DNA of 64,000 nucleotides from Candidatus Krumholzibacteriota bacterium (GCA_016932415.1 JAFGCX010000020.1:62001-126000); one strand, 5' to 3'; positions 23,613 through 32,681 are shown, counted from the first letter of the stretch. Translations and numbers: made by a program. The notes: a model not told the origin generated them from the sequence alone.

Positions 23613-26600
23613 CTACTGCCTGTCGACCGTTATCTCGTCGATGAATATCCAGGACCTGCTGCCCTCGCCTGGATGGCCCGGCGGACATACTCCTATGTTC
23701 TCCGCTCTGACCCTGACATACCTCGCGCGCACGCTGAGGTTTTTTGAACGAGCCTCCCATATTTTTTCATCATCCGGTTCTTCGTTGAAAGGATTTTCAA
23801 TCTCTCCCGCGTCGCTGAAGCTCTCGCCGTCAGAAGATACCGCGAATCCGACTCTTACCGGCAGAAATATCCAAGCTCCTGGATCGTTCATGAAACCGGC
23901 TGATATTTTCTTTATATCGATTTCTTTTCCAAGATCGATCACTGCTTCTAAATCGATCCCCTGGTATCCCTGCCATCCCCCGGTTCGAAAATCCTCGCCT
24001 CCCCTGATCTGGTCGACAAGCGCGAGCGGGCCTCCGCCGGAATAAAGAGGACTGTATTCTCCCGTGAGCTTGACGAATATTCCCTCCTTGATCCGGGTAA
24101 AGTGGCTCATGAGCGTTCTGCTCCCGATCATCCCGGTTTTGTACGCGGCTGCTTTAATAGTGGAAGTCTCTGTTATAGTGAACGGTTTCCCGTACAGCCT
24201 TGACTCCGGTCCAGGCTCGCTGCCATCGGTGGTATACCTGATTTCCGCCTCATTCTCGGCGCATGAAAAGGAGAGAGTCAGGCTCCCGGTAAAGATCCTC
24301 CCTGAGGTATCTATCACCGGAGACGGACAGACGATCTCTTTCTCTATCCGGGATATGGGGACGTTTCCTTTTCCCATCCCCCAGGAATAGGAAGGCTCGG
24401 GACCGAGTTCGAGTTCCAGGGCGCCGCCGTGGACGATATCCCGATGCGAGATGAACGACCTGTCGTACTTCTTGCCGTTAAGGGTGGCAGATCGTATATA
24501 TATGCTCTCTGGCGTATCCCTTCGCGCCGATACGATGAATGACTTTCCATCGCTGAGTTCGATCTCAGCCTTATCAAAGAGAGGCGAACCGATAATATAA
24601 ATATCATCTCCGGGAGTTACCGGATAAAAGCCCAGAGCGCTCAGCACATACCAGGAAGACATCTGCCCGCAGTCCTCGTTGCCGCAAAGACCATCCGGTT
24701 TGTCGCCGTACATCGTGTCGATGATCTCCCGCACTCGCCTCTGCGTCTTCCAGGGGGAGCCGGTGTAATTATACAGGTAAGCCATATGCTGACTCGGTTC
24801 GTTCCCGTGGGCGTACTGCCCGATCAGGCCTGTGACATCAGGTTGATCGAGGCCTTTCAGATCGCTCCTTTGCGCGAAGAGAGAATCGAGTTTCGCTTCG
24901 AGCTCCGCCATCCCTCCATGCAGCATCGCAAGTCCGCTTATATCCTGCGGAACGTAGAAGCTGTACTGCCATGAGTTAGCCTCGGTGTAGTGGAAATTCA
25001 CCTCGGCTGGATCGAACGGCTCGATGAAAGCGCCGTTGAGCCTCGCTCTCATAAACCCGGTCGCCGGGTCGAAGAGGTTCTTGTAGCTCTGCGCTCTCCT
25101 GAGAAACTTCGCCTCGACATCGGCGCGGCCCATGGCTCGCGCCATCATCGCGATGCACCAGTCGTCATAAGCGTATTCGAGAGTCCTCGACACCGACTGC
25201 CCGGCATCCTCGGAAGCTATGAACCCGTTCGCCTTGTACGATTCGAGACCGAGATGATCCTGGCTGGCGCTCGATATCATCGCCTCGAGAGCAAGCTCTG
25301 AGTCAAAATCATCTATTCCTTTTATATATGCGTCGGCAATGACGGGGACGGCGTGATACCCTATCATGCAACCCGTCTCGTTAGCGCCGAGTTCCCACAC
25401 CGGCAAGGCGCCTCCCTCTTTGTACTGCCTGAGGAATGTCTTCATAAAATCGACTGTCCTTTCAGGCTCTATTATAGTAAAAAGAGGATGAGCGGCCCTG
25501 TACGTATCCCATAGAGAAAATACGGTGTAATATTCGAAATCATCAGTGCTGTGTATCTTAAGATCCCTTCCCCTGTATCTTCCATCGACGTCGCTGTAGA
25601 GATTGGGAGCAAGAAGGGAGTGATAAAGAGCGCTGTAGAATGTTCTCTTCTGACTCGTGTTACCCCCCTTGACTATTATCCTGCTGAGAGATCGGTCCCA
25701 TTCAGCAAGCGCTTCTCTCGCTGTCTCATTGAAATCCCAGTCGGGGAGTTCGGCATCGAGATTTCCCCGGGCCCCTTCTATGCTGACGGCGGATATCCCG
25801 ACCTTTACGAACAGAACACCTCCGTCGCCTGGATCGAATGTGAACCACCCTCGGAGATCCTCACCGGATATTTCCTTCACCGTTTCCGACGCCGGATCGC
25901 CGCCTATTGATAAGGCGTGTCTAACGATCGGCCGCGAGAACCTCGCAACGAAATAGACATGCTGATCTTCGGCCCATGCCCTCGATCTTCTGAACCCAGA
26001 GATTTCCGTGGAACTGTTTATATATATGGCCGAATCAATGACCTTGTCCCTATGCGCCAGGTCTATTACTATCGCCTCTCCCCTGCCCTCGGGATAGCTG
26101 TAGTGATGGAATCCGCATCTTCGAGTCGCTGTGAGCCTTACACCGATATCGTGGTCATCAAGATATACCGAATAGAATCCCGGAAGAACCGTCTCGCTCG
26201 AGTGGTCGAAACGAGACCTGTACCCGGCTTCCCCGTCAGCACCGTTTTCCAGTGACGGCTTTGTCTCCGGCGGGTCCAGCGGAATACTTAACGGCATCAG
26301 GAGGATATCTCCATAGTCGGAGCAGCCAGTTCCACTCAGGTGCGTGTGGCTGAATCCGTAAATATAATTATCAGAGTAATGGTACGCCGAGCACCCGTCC
26401 CATCCTGTAAGCCTCGTGTCTGGACTGAGCTGCACCATGCCAAAAGGGATGGTCGCTCCGGGATAGGTGTGGCCGTGGCTCCCCGTGCCGACGATAGGAT
26501 CGGCGAGGACGGCGAATCCCAGGTTGCTTGTCAGGAGGCCTGCCAGTTCCGCGGTACTGGATTGAAACAGATCCTTACCTTGAATGATGGCGCCAGGTTC

Positions 26601-26690
26601 TTTACTCATAGAGGGAACCGGCGTAATTCCCGAAAGAAGAATGGACGAAACCGCGACTAAACAGAAGGCTAAGCGGAATTTACCTGTCAT
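23613..26690 (-). CDS. secreted GH92 alpha-mannosidase with C-terminal accessory domains
   Basis: This 1025-residue protein has a signal peptide (about 1-28). The GH92 N-terminal beta-sandwich domain begins near IPFGMVQLSPDT (81-92), and the (alpha/alpha)6 catalytic domain contains LWDTYRAAHPLF, ANETGCMIGYH, GNEPSQHMAYLYNYTG and CGNEDCGQMSSWYVLSALGF, all GH92 hallmarks. It is followed by a chitobiase-type beta domain (RYTTDGSEPGPESRLYGKPF) and a discoidin-like domain (GWQGYQGIDLEAVIDLG). GH92 enzymes are calcium-dependent exo-alpha-mannosidases. The accessory domains suggest binding to glycan surfaces. It is adjacent to a symporter gene. ATG 26690 follows GGGAAGGG. Confidence 0.93.
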   Translation of the reverse strand: MTGKFRLAFCLVAVSSILLSGITPVPSMSKEPGAIIQGKDLFQSSTAELAGLLTSNLGFAVLADPIVGTGSHGHTYPGATIPFGMVQLSPDTRLTGWDGCSAYHYSDNYIYGFSHTHLSGTGCSDYGDILLMPLSIPLDPPETKPSLENGADGEAGYRSRFDHSSETVLPGFYSVYLDDHDIGVRLTATRRCGFHHYSYPEGRGEAIVIDLAHRDKVIDSAIYINSSTEISGFRRSRAWAEDQHVYFVARFSRPIVRHALSIGGDPASETVKEISGEDLRGWFTFDPGDGGVLFVKVGISAVSIEGARGNLDAELPDWDFNETAREALAEWDRSLSRIIVKGGNTSQKRTFYSALYHSLLAPNLYSDVDGRYRGRDLKIHSTDDFEYYTVFSLWDTYRAAHPLFTIIEPERTVDFMKTFLRQYKEGGALPVWELGANETGCMIGYHAVPVIADAYIKGIDDFDSELALEAMISSASQDHLGLESYKANGFIASEDAGQSVSRTLEYAYDDWCIAMMARAMGRADVEAKFLRRAQSYKNLFDPATGFMRARLNGAFIEPFDPAEVNFHYTEANSWQYSFYVPQDISGLAMLHGGMAELEAKLDSLFAQRSDLKGLDQPDVTGLIGQYAHGNEPSQHMAYLYNYTGSPWKTQRRVREIIDTMYGDKPDGLCGNEDCGQMSSWYVLSALGFYPVTPGDDIYIIGSPLFDKAEIELSDGKSFIVSARRDTPESIYIRSATLNGKKYDRSFISHRDIVHGGALELELGPEPSYSWGMGKGNVPISRIEKEIVCPSPVIDTSGRIFTGSLTLSFSCAENEAEIRYTTDGSEPGPESRLYGKPFTITETSTIKAAAYKTGMIGSRTLMSHFTRIKEGIFVKLTGEYSPLYSGGGPLALVDQIRGGEDFRTGGWQGYQGIDLEAVIDLGKEIDIKKISAGFMNDPGAWIFLPVRVGFAVSSDGESFSDAGEIENPFNEEPDDEKIWEARSKNLSVRARYVRVRAENIGVCPPGHPGEGSRSWIFIDEITVDRQ

Positions 26691-26950
26691 GCCCTTCCCC
26701 CGATCGCCTGGAAAGATATCCGACCACCTAAAGAACCGGGTCTGAACTATTGATCTTACGCTTTCGGATTATGATTCAGATCATCGATGAAAGTCCAGAG
26801 ATAACATCGCTGTCAGAACAGATTAAAAGCAGGGAAGATCAAAATCGTTACGTTATCAAACCAGCAATGATAAAGACGATAACGACGCTCATAAACTCAA
26901 CGATAAGTAATAAGATAATATTTTGCCCGTTCATACCGTCACTGCAAATA

Positions 26951-28103
26951 TCATTCAATAACAGTGAATTTGGCAATTTGTGTCGTTGATTCTCTGGTTC
27001 GTCTGTCCATTACTGTTACTGATAATTGAAATATTCCTCCCCGGAGTTCTTTTGCGTCAAATTCGATACGTTCCCGTTGTGTTTTTCCATAAGCTGACGT
27101 TTCATATTTAACTGATACCAAGACCTTCTCCCAAAGGCTTGATGAGGTTGCTGATTCTGTAACTCCCGTTACGATTTGAAATAAGGTCTTTAGCCTTTAA
27201 ACAGATCCGGTAGTATCCCGGATCCAGAGTAAATGTAAACTGGGCTGGAATGAGTGATGTTTTTTCAGGATTCAATCCTTTGAACGATAAACTCGTTTTC
27301 TTTTTCGCGGATACAATTTCATTCATTTCCATATCATGAATGCTGACAAAAAGTTCAAGCCGTGAATGACATTCTCAATTTTCCTCAGAATAAGTCAGCT
27401 CGGTTGTCGGTATTTCCAAATTCACTTCCGCTTTGACCTTGCCAGGGCCACCTCTGAAATGTACTATATCGAAGTAAAAATCAATCAGACCAGATATCAT
27501 TTAAAAGATAATTCCCGTTTCTATTCAACATATCTCTCATATTTCGATCGACAGTAAATATCTCCATATTGTATATGCACTCACCATCGAGCTTGACCTG
27601 TTCAAATGGGACAATGAGGCCTATCAAATGATAATACCATACTTCACCAGGCTTTTTTAAACGGAAATAATCTACACTTTGCTCCAGCGAAACCAGGTCG
27701 GCATCGACTCGATTTATCTGATCCGGTTCACCGAACCTGATCAATGTTTCCCCTCTGTGGTCCAGACCTGGAAATGTTTTTTTAGGATATTGCTCCTTCG
27801 CAATCCTGACCCTGTTCTCATGTTCAATTCTTCGTTCATTTGCTTTTGTACTGGGAATCGGATCATTCATTTTCCAGAATTTAATTATCCAATTCTCCCT
27901 CGCTGACCGTGTTCCAAGAGTAAGATATTGCCTTTTTTGGTATTTATTCAGTAGGAATCGTAATCCCTGATAATATTCTCTTTCCGGTTTACTCAAGAGT
28001 TGAAACAGCTCTTCTTCATTGAAAGCAGAAAGATTTTCATTGGTTGAACAAGTAGCGCAGCAGGAAGAATGATGATCAGGTATAGTGAGAATATGATTTT
28101 CAT
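26951..28103 (-). pseudogene. broken gene for a GWxTD-domain lipoprotein
   Basis: The pieces of one protein can be followed in three frames. ATG 28103 gives a signal sequence (MKIIFSLYLIIILPAALL). After a frameshift near 28050 come CSTNENLSAFNEEELFQLL and the GWxTD core (FWKMNDPIPSTKANE… and GLDHRGETLIRFGEPDQI). A stop and frameshift at about 27484 lead to FYFDIVHFRGGPGKVKAEVN. An in-frame TGA lies at 27375-27377, and a last frameshift near 27110 leads to the C-terminal beta segment ending FQLSVTVMDRRTRE…FTVIE at TGA 26951. GWxTD proteins are exported proteins of unknown role common in FCB and Acidobacteria. At least four lesions make loss of function nearly certain. It begins 34 bases after an attC-like repeat. 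Confidence 0.8.
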
Positions 28104-28137
28104 TCCAATGTATTCCAATAGTTTCAATAGTACTTTC

Positions 28138-28267
28138 GTATAACGTTGTGTGAGCTTGCGGCGCGGCCGCAATCCCCTATCGATATATCACCATGCACTC
28201 AAGCTCCGCGCGGCCGTAACAGCCGAGGCTGCGTCAGCAGCCGAGTGTGCAAATGCATCTGTTATGT
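28138..28267 (-). repeat. attC-like 130-bp structured repeat, copy 1
   Basis: On the - strand it begins ACATAAC and ends CACAACGTTATAC, matching the outer boxes of integron attC sites (…AAC at the start, G-TTAT-x-C at the end). It contains two internal hairpins: TGCGGC/GCCGCA with a three-base loop and GGCTGC/GCAGCC with a four-base loop. It shares length (130 bp) and most of its sequence with copy 2. It begins 14 bases after the stop of the upstream membrane-protein gene and ends 34 bases before the ATG of the GWxTD pseudogene, as in cassettes. Confidence 0.6.
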
Positions 28268-28281
28268 ACTTTACACGGATC

Positions 28282-28674
28282 TCATTGTTTATCTCGAGCT
28301 TTATACGCTCGAAGTTCCACTATCATCAGCACTATTATGATTAAGAATATGATCAGTTGAGGGAAAGCGATCCGAATCACAATTAAGTCAAACAGCAATC
28401 CAACCAATATAAATGTAAAAATATTGAGAATGATAATCCCGACTGGTATCCAAGATGCAACCCCACGCAGCTGAACACGATTCAACCCTCTCAAGAATTG
28501 CAGTAAGCCTACCCCAAGCAGTATCACCCCACCCTGGTAGATCATCACTCGGACAGAACCAATTATGGCAGGATCATCAAGATGTTTCATCAGTTCGGGA
28601 ATCTGCGATACCTCTCCGAATATTATATGTACAATACCAATGAGTAATATCAGGATTCCTGTCAGAATTGCCAC
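28282..28674 (-). CDS. four-helix membrane protein in an integron-like cassette
   Basis: The 130-residue protein has four hydrophobic helices: ILTGILILLIGIVHIIFG, MIYQGGVILLGVGLLQFL, WIPVGIIILNIFTFILVGLL and LIIFLIIIVLMIVE. No family is recognised. The start GTG 28674 has AGGAGG four bases upstream; a longer frame from 28725 would begin inside the repeat and is less likely. The gene lies exactly between two attC-like repeats, 33 bases after one and 14 before the other. Codon use is more AT-rich than in its neighbours, in keeping with transfer. Confidence 0.6.
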   Translation of the reverse strand: MAILTGILILLIGIVHIIFGEVSQIPELMKHLDDPAIIGSVRVMIYQGGVILLGVGLLQFLRGLNRVQLRGVASWIPVGIIILNIFTFILVGLLFDLIVIRIAFPQLIIFLIIIVLMIVELRAYKARDKQ

Positions 28675-28707
28675 TTCTCCTCCTATAAGTGATGCACCGT
28701 CTATAGC

Positions 28708-28837
28708 GCATAACGTTGTGAGCATTTGCGGCGCGGCCGCAATCCCCTATTTATCTATCACCAAGCACTAAGTTCGGCCGGCCGTGACTGCCGAGTCCTG
28801 GCATCGCCAGGCGAGTGCGCAAATGCCTCTATTTACG
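28708..28837 (-). repeat. attC-like 130-bp structured repeat, copy 2
   Basis: On the - strand it ends CGCAAATGCTCACAACGTTATGC, with a perfect GTTATGC end box. The inner arms GAGGCATTTGCG and CGCAAATGCTC pair except for one extra G in the left arm, like the extrahelical base of attC. The other end (CGTAAAT) has lost the AAC box. Internal hairpins sit at the same places as in copy 1; the second stem is CCTGGC/GCCAGG here, so both sides have changed together. Copies are 570 bp apart. Confidence 0.6.
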
Positions 28838-28885
28838 AATTAATGTTTCAGTTCTGATGCAATTCCCTATGCCAGTACTATACGC

Positions 28886-28913
28886 ATTATATGATAATAA
28901 TTCTATCTGAAAA
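28886..28913 (-). promoter_or_regulatory. promoter reading into the cassette-like island
   Basis: On the - strand a perfect TATAAT (28891-28886) is preceded at 16 bases by TTTTCA (28913-28908). It lies between the stop of a glycosyltransferase gene and attC-like copy 2 and points into the cassettes, comparable to an integron's cassette promoter. The -35 is only a partial match. Confidence 0.42.
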
Positions 28914-28947
28914 CATCCTGTTTGTAGATGCAATTGCGAACGATTTG

Positions 28948-30051
28948 CTACCGCATAACACCCGAATCCTTGAGGATCGAGAGCAGCTTTTCCGCTGTCC
29001 TTTCAGGATTGTGCATTGATCTCACAAGCCCCACACCGTTTCTGGAAATAACGTTTCTTTTCTCTCTGTCAGATCGAAGCGTTTCAATAGCCACGGCCAG
29101 TTTTTCCGGCTCCCCCTTCGGTACGAGTAATATATCTCTGTCCGCTCTGAAGAGCTCCCTGATCGCCGGAGTATCTGCCGTGATGACTGGCCTTCCCGAA
29201 GCGATCCCCTGAAAGACCTTGTTCGGGATGACCAGTTCGGTCTTGGGAGTCGTCCCGAAGATACCGAGAACCAGGTGATGATCGCGAATCAACTGGCTGA
29301 GCTTATCCGGCCGGACATATTCCCTGAAAATTATCTTCTCTTCAGGAAGACCTCGCGCGAGTTCTCTTGCGATAGAATATGTCTGCCCGCCTCCGACCAT
29401 CGTGAATGATACTGGACTCTCCGAAAGATGCCTTGCCGATTTGACGATCGTATCGACGCCGTGAAGAGGCAGGTAAGAACCGTAGAAGAGGACCCTGAAA
29501 GGTTCCGATTCGGGGGGTTCCTCGCACAGACCGAATTCCCCATCGTCGAATCCGACGTACAGGGTCTTTATCTTTCCCCTGTCGATACCGAACTCTTCTG
29601 AATAATATCGCGCGTGAGCGTCCGTGTCGGCGATGACAAGATCAGCCATCTTCATCGAGGTCCTGTCCAGATTCCTGTTGTGCCACGATGCGGGCGTACC
29701 CTCGGTGGCGTCTTCCCTGTCGAGCACCCTTGTAGCATACCTCGAGACGAGGGGATCGAAGACGACCTTCTTCCCCGACATCCTTGCCAGAAACCACGCG
29801 AGAGGTACATCCTTGTGCCTGAATTCGGGGACAAAGAACACTTCTCCCCTCTCCCTTGTCCCGAGATACTTCGCGGTAAGGCACGGATATCTTGTGATCA
29901 CTCTGGACTTCCAGTCGGCGTGGCACTCGTCCACCCTGACACCGATCTTTCGGAGCCCTTTTCTAATGATCCTGTTTCTCGGATATTCCTCGTCGTACCC
30001 CCCGAAAAAGAGGATTGAATTATTCCCGCTGCCATCTGATATGCCAGTCAT
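28948..30051 (-). CDS. GT4-family glycosyltransferase
   Basis: The 367-residue GT-B enzyme starts with an ILFFGGYDEEYPRNRI N-terminal strand and has the donor domain FRVLFYGSYLPLHGVDTIV, then KVFQGIASGRPVITADTPAIREL in the nucleotide-sugar site (a G-x-S-G-R-P variant of the usual E-A-x-A-x-G-x-P-V). It overlaps the next upstream gene by 4 bases and ends the LPS-core operon. The 3' end abuts the AT-rich island. Donor unknown. Confidence 0.82.
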   Translation of the reverse strand: MTGISDGSGNNSILFFGGYDEEYPRNRIIRKGLRKIGVRVDECHADWKSRVITRYPCLTAKYLGTRERGEVFFVPEFRHKDVPLAWFLARMSGKKVVFDPLVSRYATRVLDREDATEGTPASWHNRNLDRTSMKMADLVIADTDAHARYYSEEFGIDRGKIKTLYVGFDDGEFGLCEEPPESEPFRVLFYGSYLPLHGVDTIVKSARHLSESPVSFTMVGGGQTYSIARELARGLPEEKIIFREYVRPDKLSQLIRDHHLVLGIFGTTPKTELVIPNKVFQGIASGRPVITADTPAIRELFRADRDILLVPKGEPEKLAVAIETLRSDREKRNVISRNGVGLVRSMHNPERTAEKLLSILKDSGVMR

Positions 30052-31130
30052 CGGATGATCTTTCTTATCTCATCGAGGACATCATCTACCTCGATATCTT
30101 TCATACACCTGTTATCAGGGCAATCTCTGTCCCTGCAGGGAAAACATTCCATATCGACAGAGAGGACCCGATGCTTCTCGGTCACAGGATCCCATACCAT
30201 CGGATCGGTTGGCCCGAAAAGAGTGACTGTTGGAACGCCCTCAAGCACGGCGATATGCTTCGGGCCCGAATCTATCCCAACAAGAAACCTCAGTCTCCTG
30301 ATCATAGCGCCGAGCTCCGGTATCTTGATAAGAGGCGGCAATATGGATGATTTCACCGAATCGCGTAGCTTCATGGCATCTTTCTCTTCCCCCGGGCCCC
30401 AGATTATCACAGGGATGATATCGAACTCGTAATGTATCTCTCTCGCGAGTTTCGAAAGGTTCTCGATCGGCCACGATTTCGACAGGTAACTGGACGATGC
30501 GGTTATCCCGGCGTAACCACCCCTTGTCGAAGGCAGGCCAGCGAAATACTCTTTTGCCCAATCTTCCCCGTAACGAGCGGGGGGAAATCCGATCTCGAGG
30601 CTGGCGTCATCACTCCTATTTACCGGCGTCCACGCCATGCCATCGCTACCAGTGACCATCATCTTCATAAGTTCCCTGTTCGTGTCGAGAGTGTAGTATT
30701 TTATTTTTCTGCTTTCCTTTTCGAATCTTCTCGGAAGCAGGTAATGATAACACCAATCGTTTCGGCCGGTCTCCATTCCTATCCTGACCTTCGCGCCACT
30801 CAGCCAGCTGAGCTGCGCGCTGCCTGGAGAGCTGACAAGGTCCAGTATAAAGTCGTACCTGTCTCTTCTTAGCCTTCTTGCCATCATCAACCACTCGAAG
30901 ATCCCCTCTTTCAGGATGATCACGCGATCGACCTCTTCGACGCCCAGAAGGGCATCGGAGTATCGTTCCCATACCAGATAGCTGATCTCGGATTCGGGGA
31001 ATGCTTCCCTCATGCCGCGGACTATAGGTACGGATAGAGCTATATCGCCCAAGGCGAAATATCTGACAATGAGGATCCTGTCGACCCGCCCGAGTTTTGT
31101 CAGATCTGGAAGCGGTTTTTTTTGAGCCAT
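30048..31130 (-). CDS. GT9-family (heptosyltransferase-type) glycosyltransferase
   Basis: This 360-residue GT-B protein has the GT9 N-terminus DRILIVRYFALGDIALSVPIV and C-terminal site GIDSGPKHIAVLEGVPTVTLFGPTDP. It ends with the Cys-rich tail CFPCRDRDCPDNRCMKDI seen in many heptosyltransferases. It would add heptose or a related sugar to the LPS inner core in the cytoplasm. GGAGGTGAG precedes ATG 31130. One of three GT9 genes in this operon. Confidence 0.87.
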   Translation of the reverse strand: MAQKKPLPDLTKLGRVDRILIVRYFALGDIALSVPIVRGMREAFPESEISYLVWERYSDALLGVEEVDRVIILKEGIFEWLMMARRLRRDRYDFILDLVSSPGSAQLSWLSGAKVRIGMETGRNDWCYHYLLPRRFEKESRKIKYYTLDTNRELMKMMVTGSDGMAWTPVNRSDDASLEIGFPPARYGEDWAKEYFAGLPSTRGGYAGITASSSYLSKSWPIENLSKLAREIHYEFDIIPVIIWGPGEEKDAMKLRDSVKSSILPPLIKIPELGAMIRRLRFLVGIDSGPKHIAVLEGVPTVTLFGPTDPMVWDPVTEKHRVLSVDMECFPCRDRDCPDNRCMKDIEVDDVLDEIRKIIR

Positions 31131-31168
31131 CTCACCTCCGGCATTCGTTCGGTTAATATTTGCCTTTT

Positions 31169-32203
31169 TTACCAGAGAGCCGCCGAGAGCAACTCATCCG
31201 CGACATCCGAAGGTCCGATATCTTCCATGCACCCCATATCGCCGCACGTGTGTCTGTCGCACGGCGAACATTCCCGTCCTGCCGTCAGCACGCGAAAAGG
31301 CCCCATCTCTTCATATGGAAACCATATCGCCGGATCTGTAGGGCCGAAAAGGGCGACAGTCGGCCTGCCGAGTGCTACGGCAAGATGCATTATTCCTCCA
31401 TCGTTAGCCACAACAGCATCGCATGATTCGATGATCAAAGCAACATCCCTGACCGCCCGCGGCGAAAGAGTCTCGATGTCCCCCTTGGCTTCCCCGACGA
31501 GTCGACCCACGATCTTCTCTTCTCCCGGACCTGTTATCACCACGCAATGGGCGCCAGCCTTCTCCCGGACCAGATCAGCAAGCGCCGCGAAATATTCCGG
31601 CGCCCATCTCTTCACCGGCCATTTTCCTCCAGGAACAATAGCGACGATCCTTTCGCACCGTGATTTACCCCGGATCGCGTCGACAACCGCTCTTCCCTTC
31701 TCTCTCTCATTATCATCGAGATAGACCTTCGGAATCGCACCGGATATCTCTATATCCACCGCTTTCAGAAAATAGAGATGATGATCGACCGCGCTTTTTA
31801 CTCCCGGCGGAACATCGACCGCAGAAGTATAAAGCTTTTCCCTGAACCGCCTCCTGCCTCCGATCCTTACCGGTATCCCTGACAGAAATAAAAGATTGGC
31901 GCTCGCCGGGTTGTAGAAAAGATCTATCGCCGCGATAAATCTCATCTTCCTTAAAAGCGAGACCGTTCTGTGAAAGCCTCCGATCCCGGGCTGAAGCTCG
32001 ATGATACCGCGGAGCACCGGGTGGTTTCTGAGGATATCAGCGTACCCTGGCTGCGCGAGATAGCAGATCTCCGCGCCGGGATACTTCCTTCCAAGGGCTT
32101 CAAGTACAGGAGTGGTGATGATCACATCACCGAGAAATCTCAGCCTCGTGACGAGTATCTTCAGTTTGCGCCCTCTTCTTCGAGCCTCTACGGCAAGATC
32201 CAC
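31169..32203 (-). CDS. GT9-family (heptosyltransferase-type) glycosyltransferase
   Basis: The 344-residue protein has the GT9 pattern: KILVTRLRFLGDVIITTPVL at the N-terminus, VPGGKWPVKRWAPEYFAAL mid-protein, NDGGIMHLAVALGRPTVALF in the donor site, and the Cys tail CSPCDRHTCGDMGCMEDI. Start GTG 32203 follows GGAAGG and is 2 bases from the upstream adenylyltransferase stop. Together with that gene it strongly suggests ADP-heptose use. Confidence 0.88.
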   Translation of the reverse strand: MDLAVEARRRGRKLKILVTRLRFLGDVIITTPVLEALGRKYPGAEICYLAQPGYADILRNHPVLRGIIELQPGIGGFHRTVSLLRKMRFIAAIDLFYNPASANLLFLSGIPVRIGGRRRFREKLYTSAVDVPPGVKSAVDHHLYFLKAVDIEISGAIPKVYLDDNEREKGRAVVDAIRGKSRCERIVAIVPGGKWPVKRWAPEYFAALADLVREKAGAHCVVITGPGEEKIVGRLVGEAKGDIETLSPRAVRDVALIIESCDAVVANDGGIMHLAVALGRPTVALFGPTDPAIWFPYEEMGPFRVLTAGRECSPCDRHTCGDMGCMEDIGPSDVADELLSAALW

Positions 32204-32204
32204 A

Positions 32205-32681
32205 TCAGTCCTTCCCGCGCACCCTGGCTATGATCTCACTGCTTGAACGCGATTTCCTGTCCCCGGTGATGATCGTCCTGCACCCGACAGAGATCGAGCT
32301 CTCAAGCTCCGGGACATCGTCTATCATATAATCGGTCCCCTTGGCGTGCACGTCTGGCCTCAGTTCCCTTATCACCAGGTCCGCGGTCAGCCCTGGAAAG
32401 ATCAGTATATAATCGACACACCTTAGAGCCGCCAAGATCTCTGCCCTCTCGACATCGGGGACGACTGGCCTGCCGGCACCCTTCAGCTTCCGCGCCGACG
32501 CATCGTCATTTATGGCAACGACCATTATTTCGCCTTCTCTTGCAGCTTCTTCAAGATACCTTATATGGCCGGCATGCAGAATATCGAAACAGCCATTTGC
32601 AAGCACGATCCGCATTCCCGCTTCGCGGTGTGCGCCGAGGACTATCATAAGCTCTCCGGTCTTGTCGAATATCCTTTTCAT
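32205..32681 (-). CDS. rfaE2: D-glycero-beta-D-manno-heptose 1-phosphate adenylyltransferase
   Basis: A 158-residue nucleotidyltransferase of the cytidylyltransferase-like fold has the HxGH motif in NGCFDILHAGHIRYLEEA. GRPVVPDVERAEILAALRCVDY and HAKGTDYMIDDVPELE follow, and the last segment GDRKSRSSSEII matches the ISTS-like loop. It corresponds to the C-terminal half of E. coli HldE, so the kinase half (HldA type) must be elsewhere. It makes ADP-heptose for the GT9 transferases in the same operon. Confidence 0.88.
   Translation of the reverse strand: MKRIFDKTGELMIVLGAHREAGMRIVLANGCFDILHAGHIRYLEEAAREGEIMVVAINDDASARKLKGAGRPVVPDVERAEILAALRCVDYILIFPGLTADLVIRELRPDVHAKGTDYMIDDVPELESSISVGCRTIITGDRKSRSSSEIIARVRGKD

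Noticed and set aside
26750-26989. Open frame of 79 codons on the + strand
   Set aside because: It partly covers the antisense of the pseudogene's C-terminal end, has no ribosome site and a low-complexity composition.
28953-28959. A further GTTATGC box on the - strand at the stop of the GT4 gene, possibly a third attachment site
   Set aside because: It lies in coding sequence and lacks pairing arms around it; a 7-mer is expected several times by chance on two strands of 64 kb.
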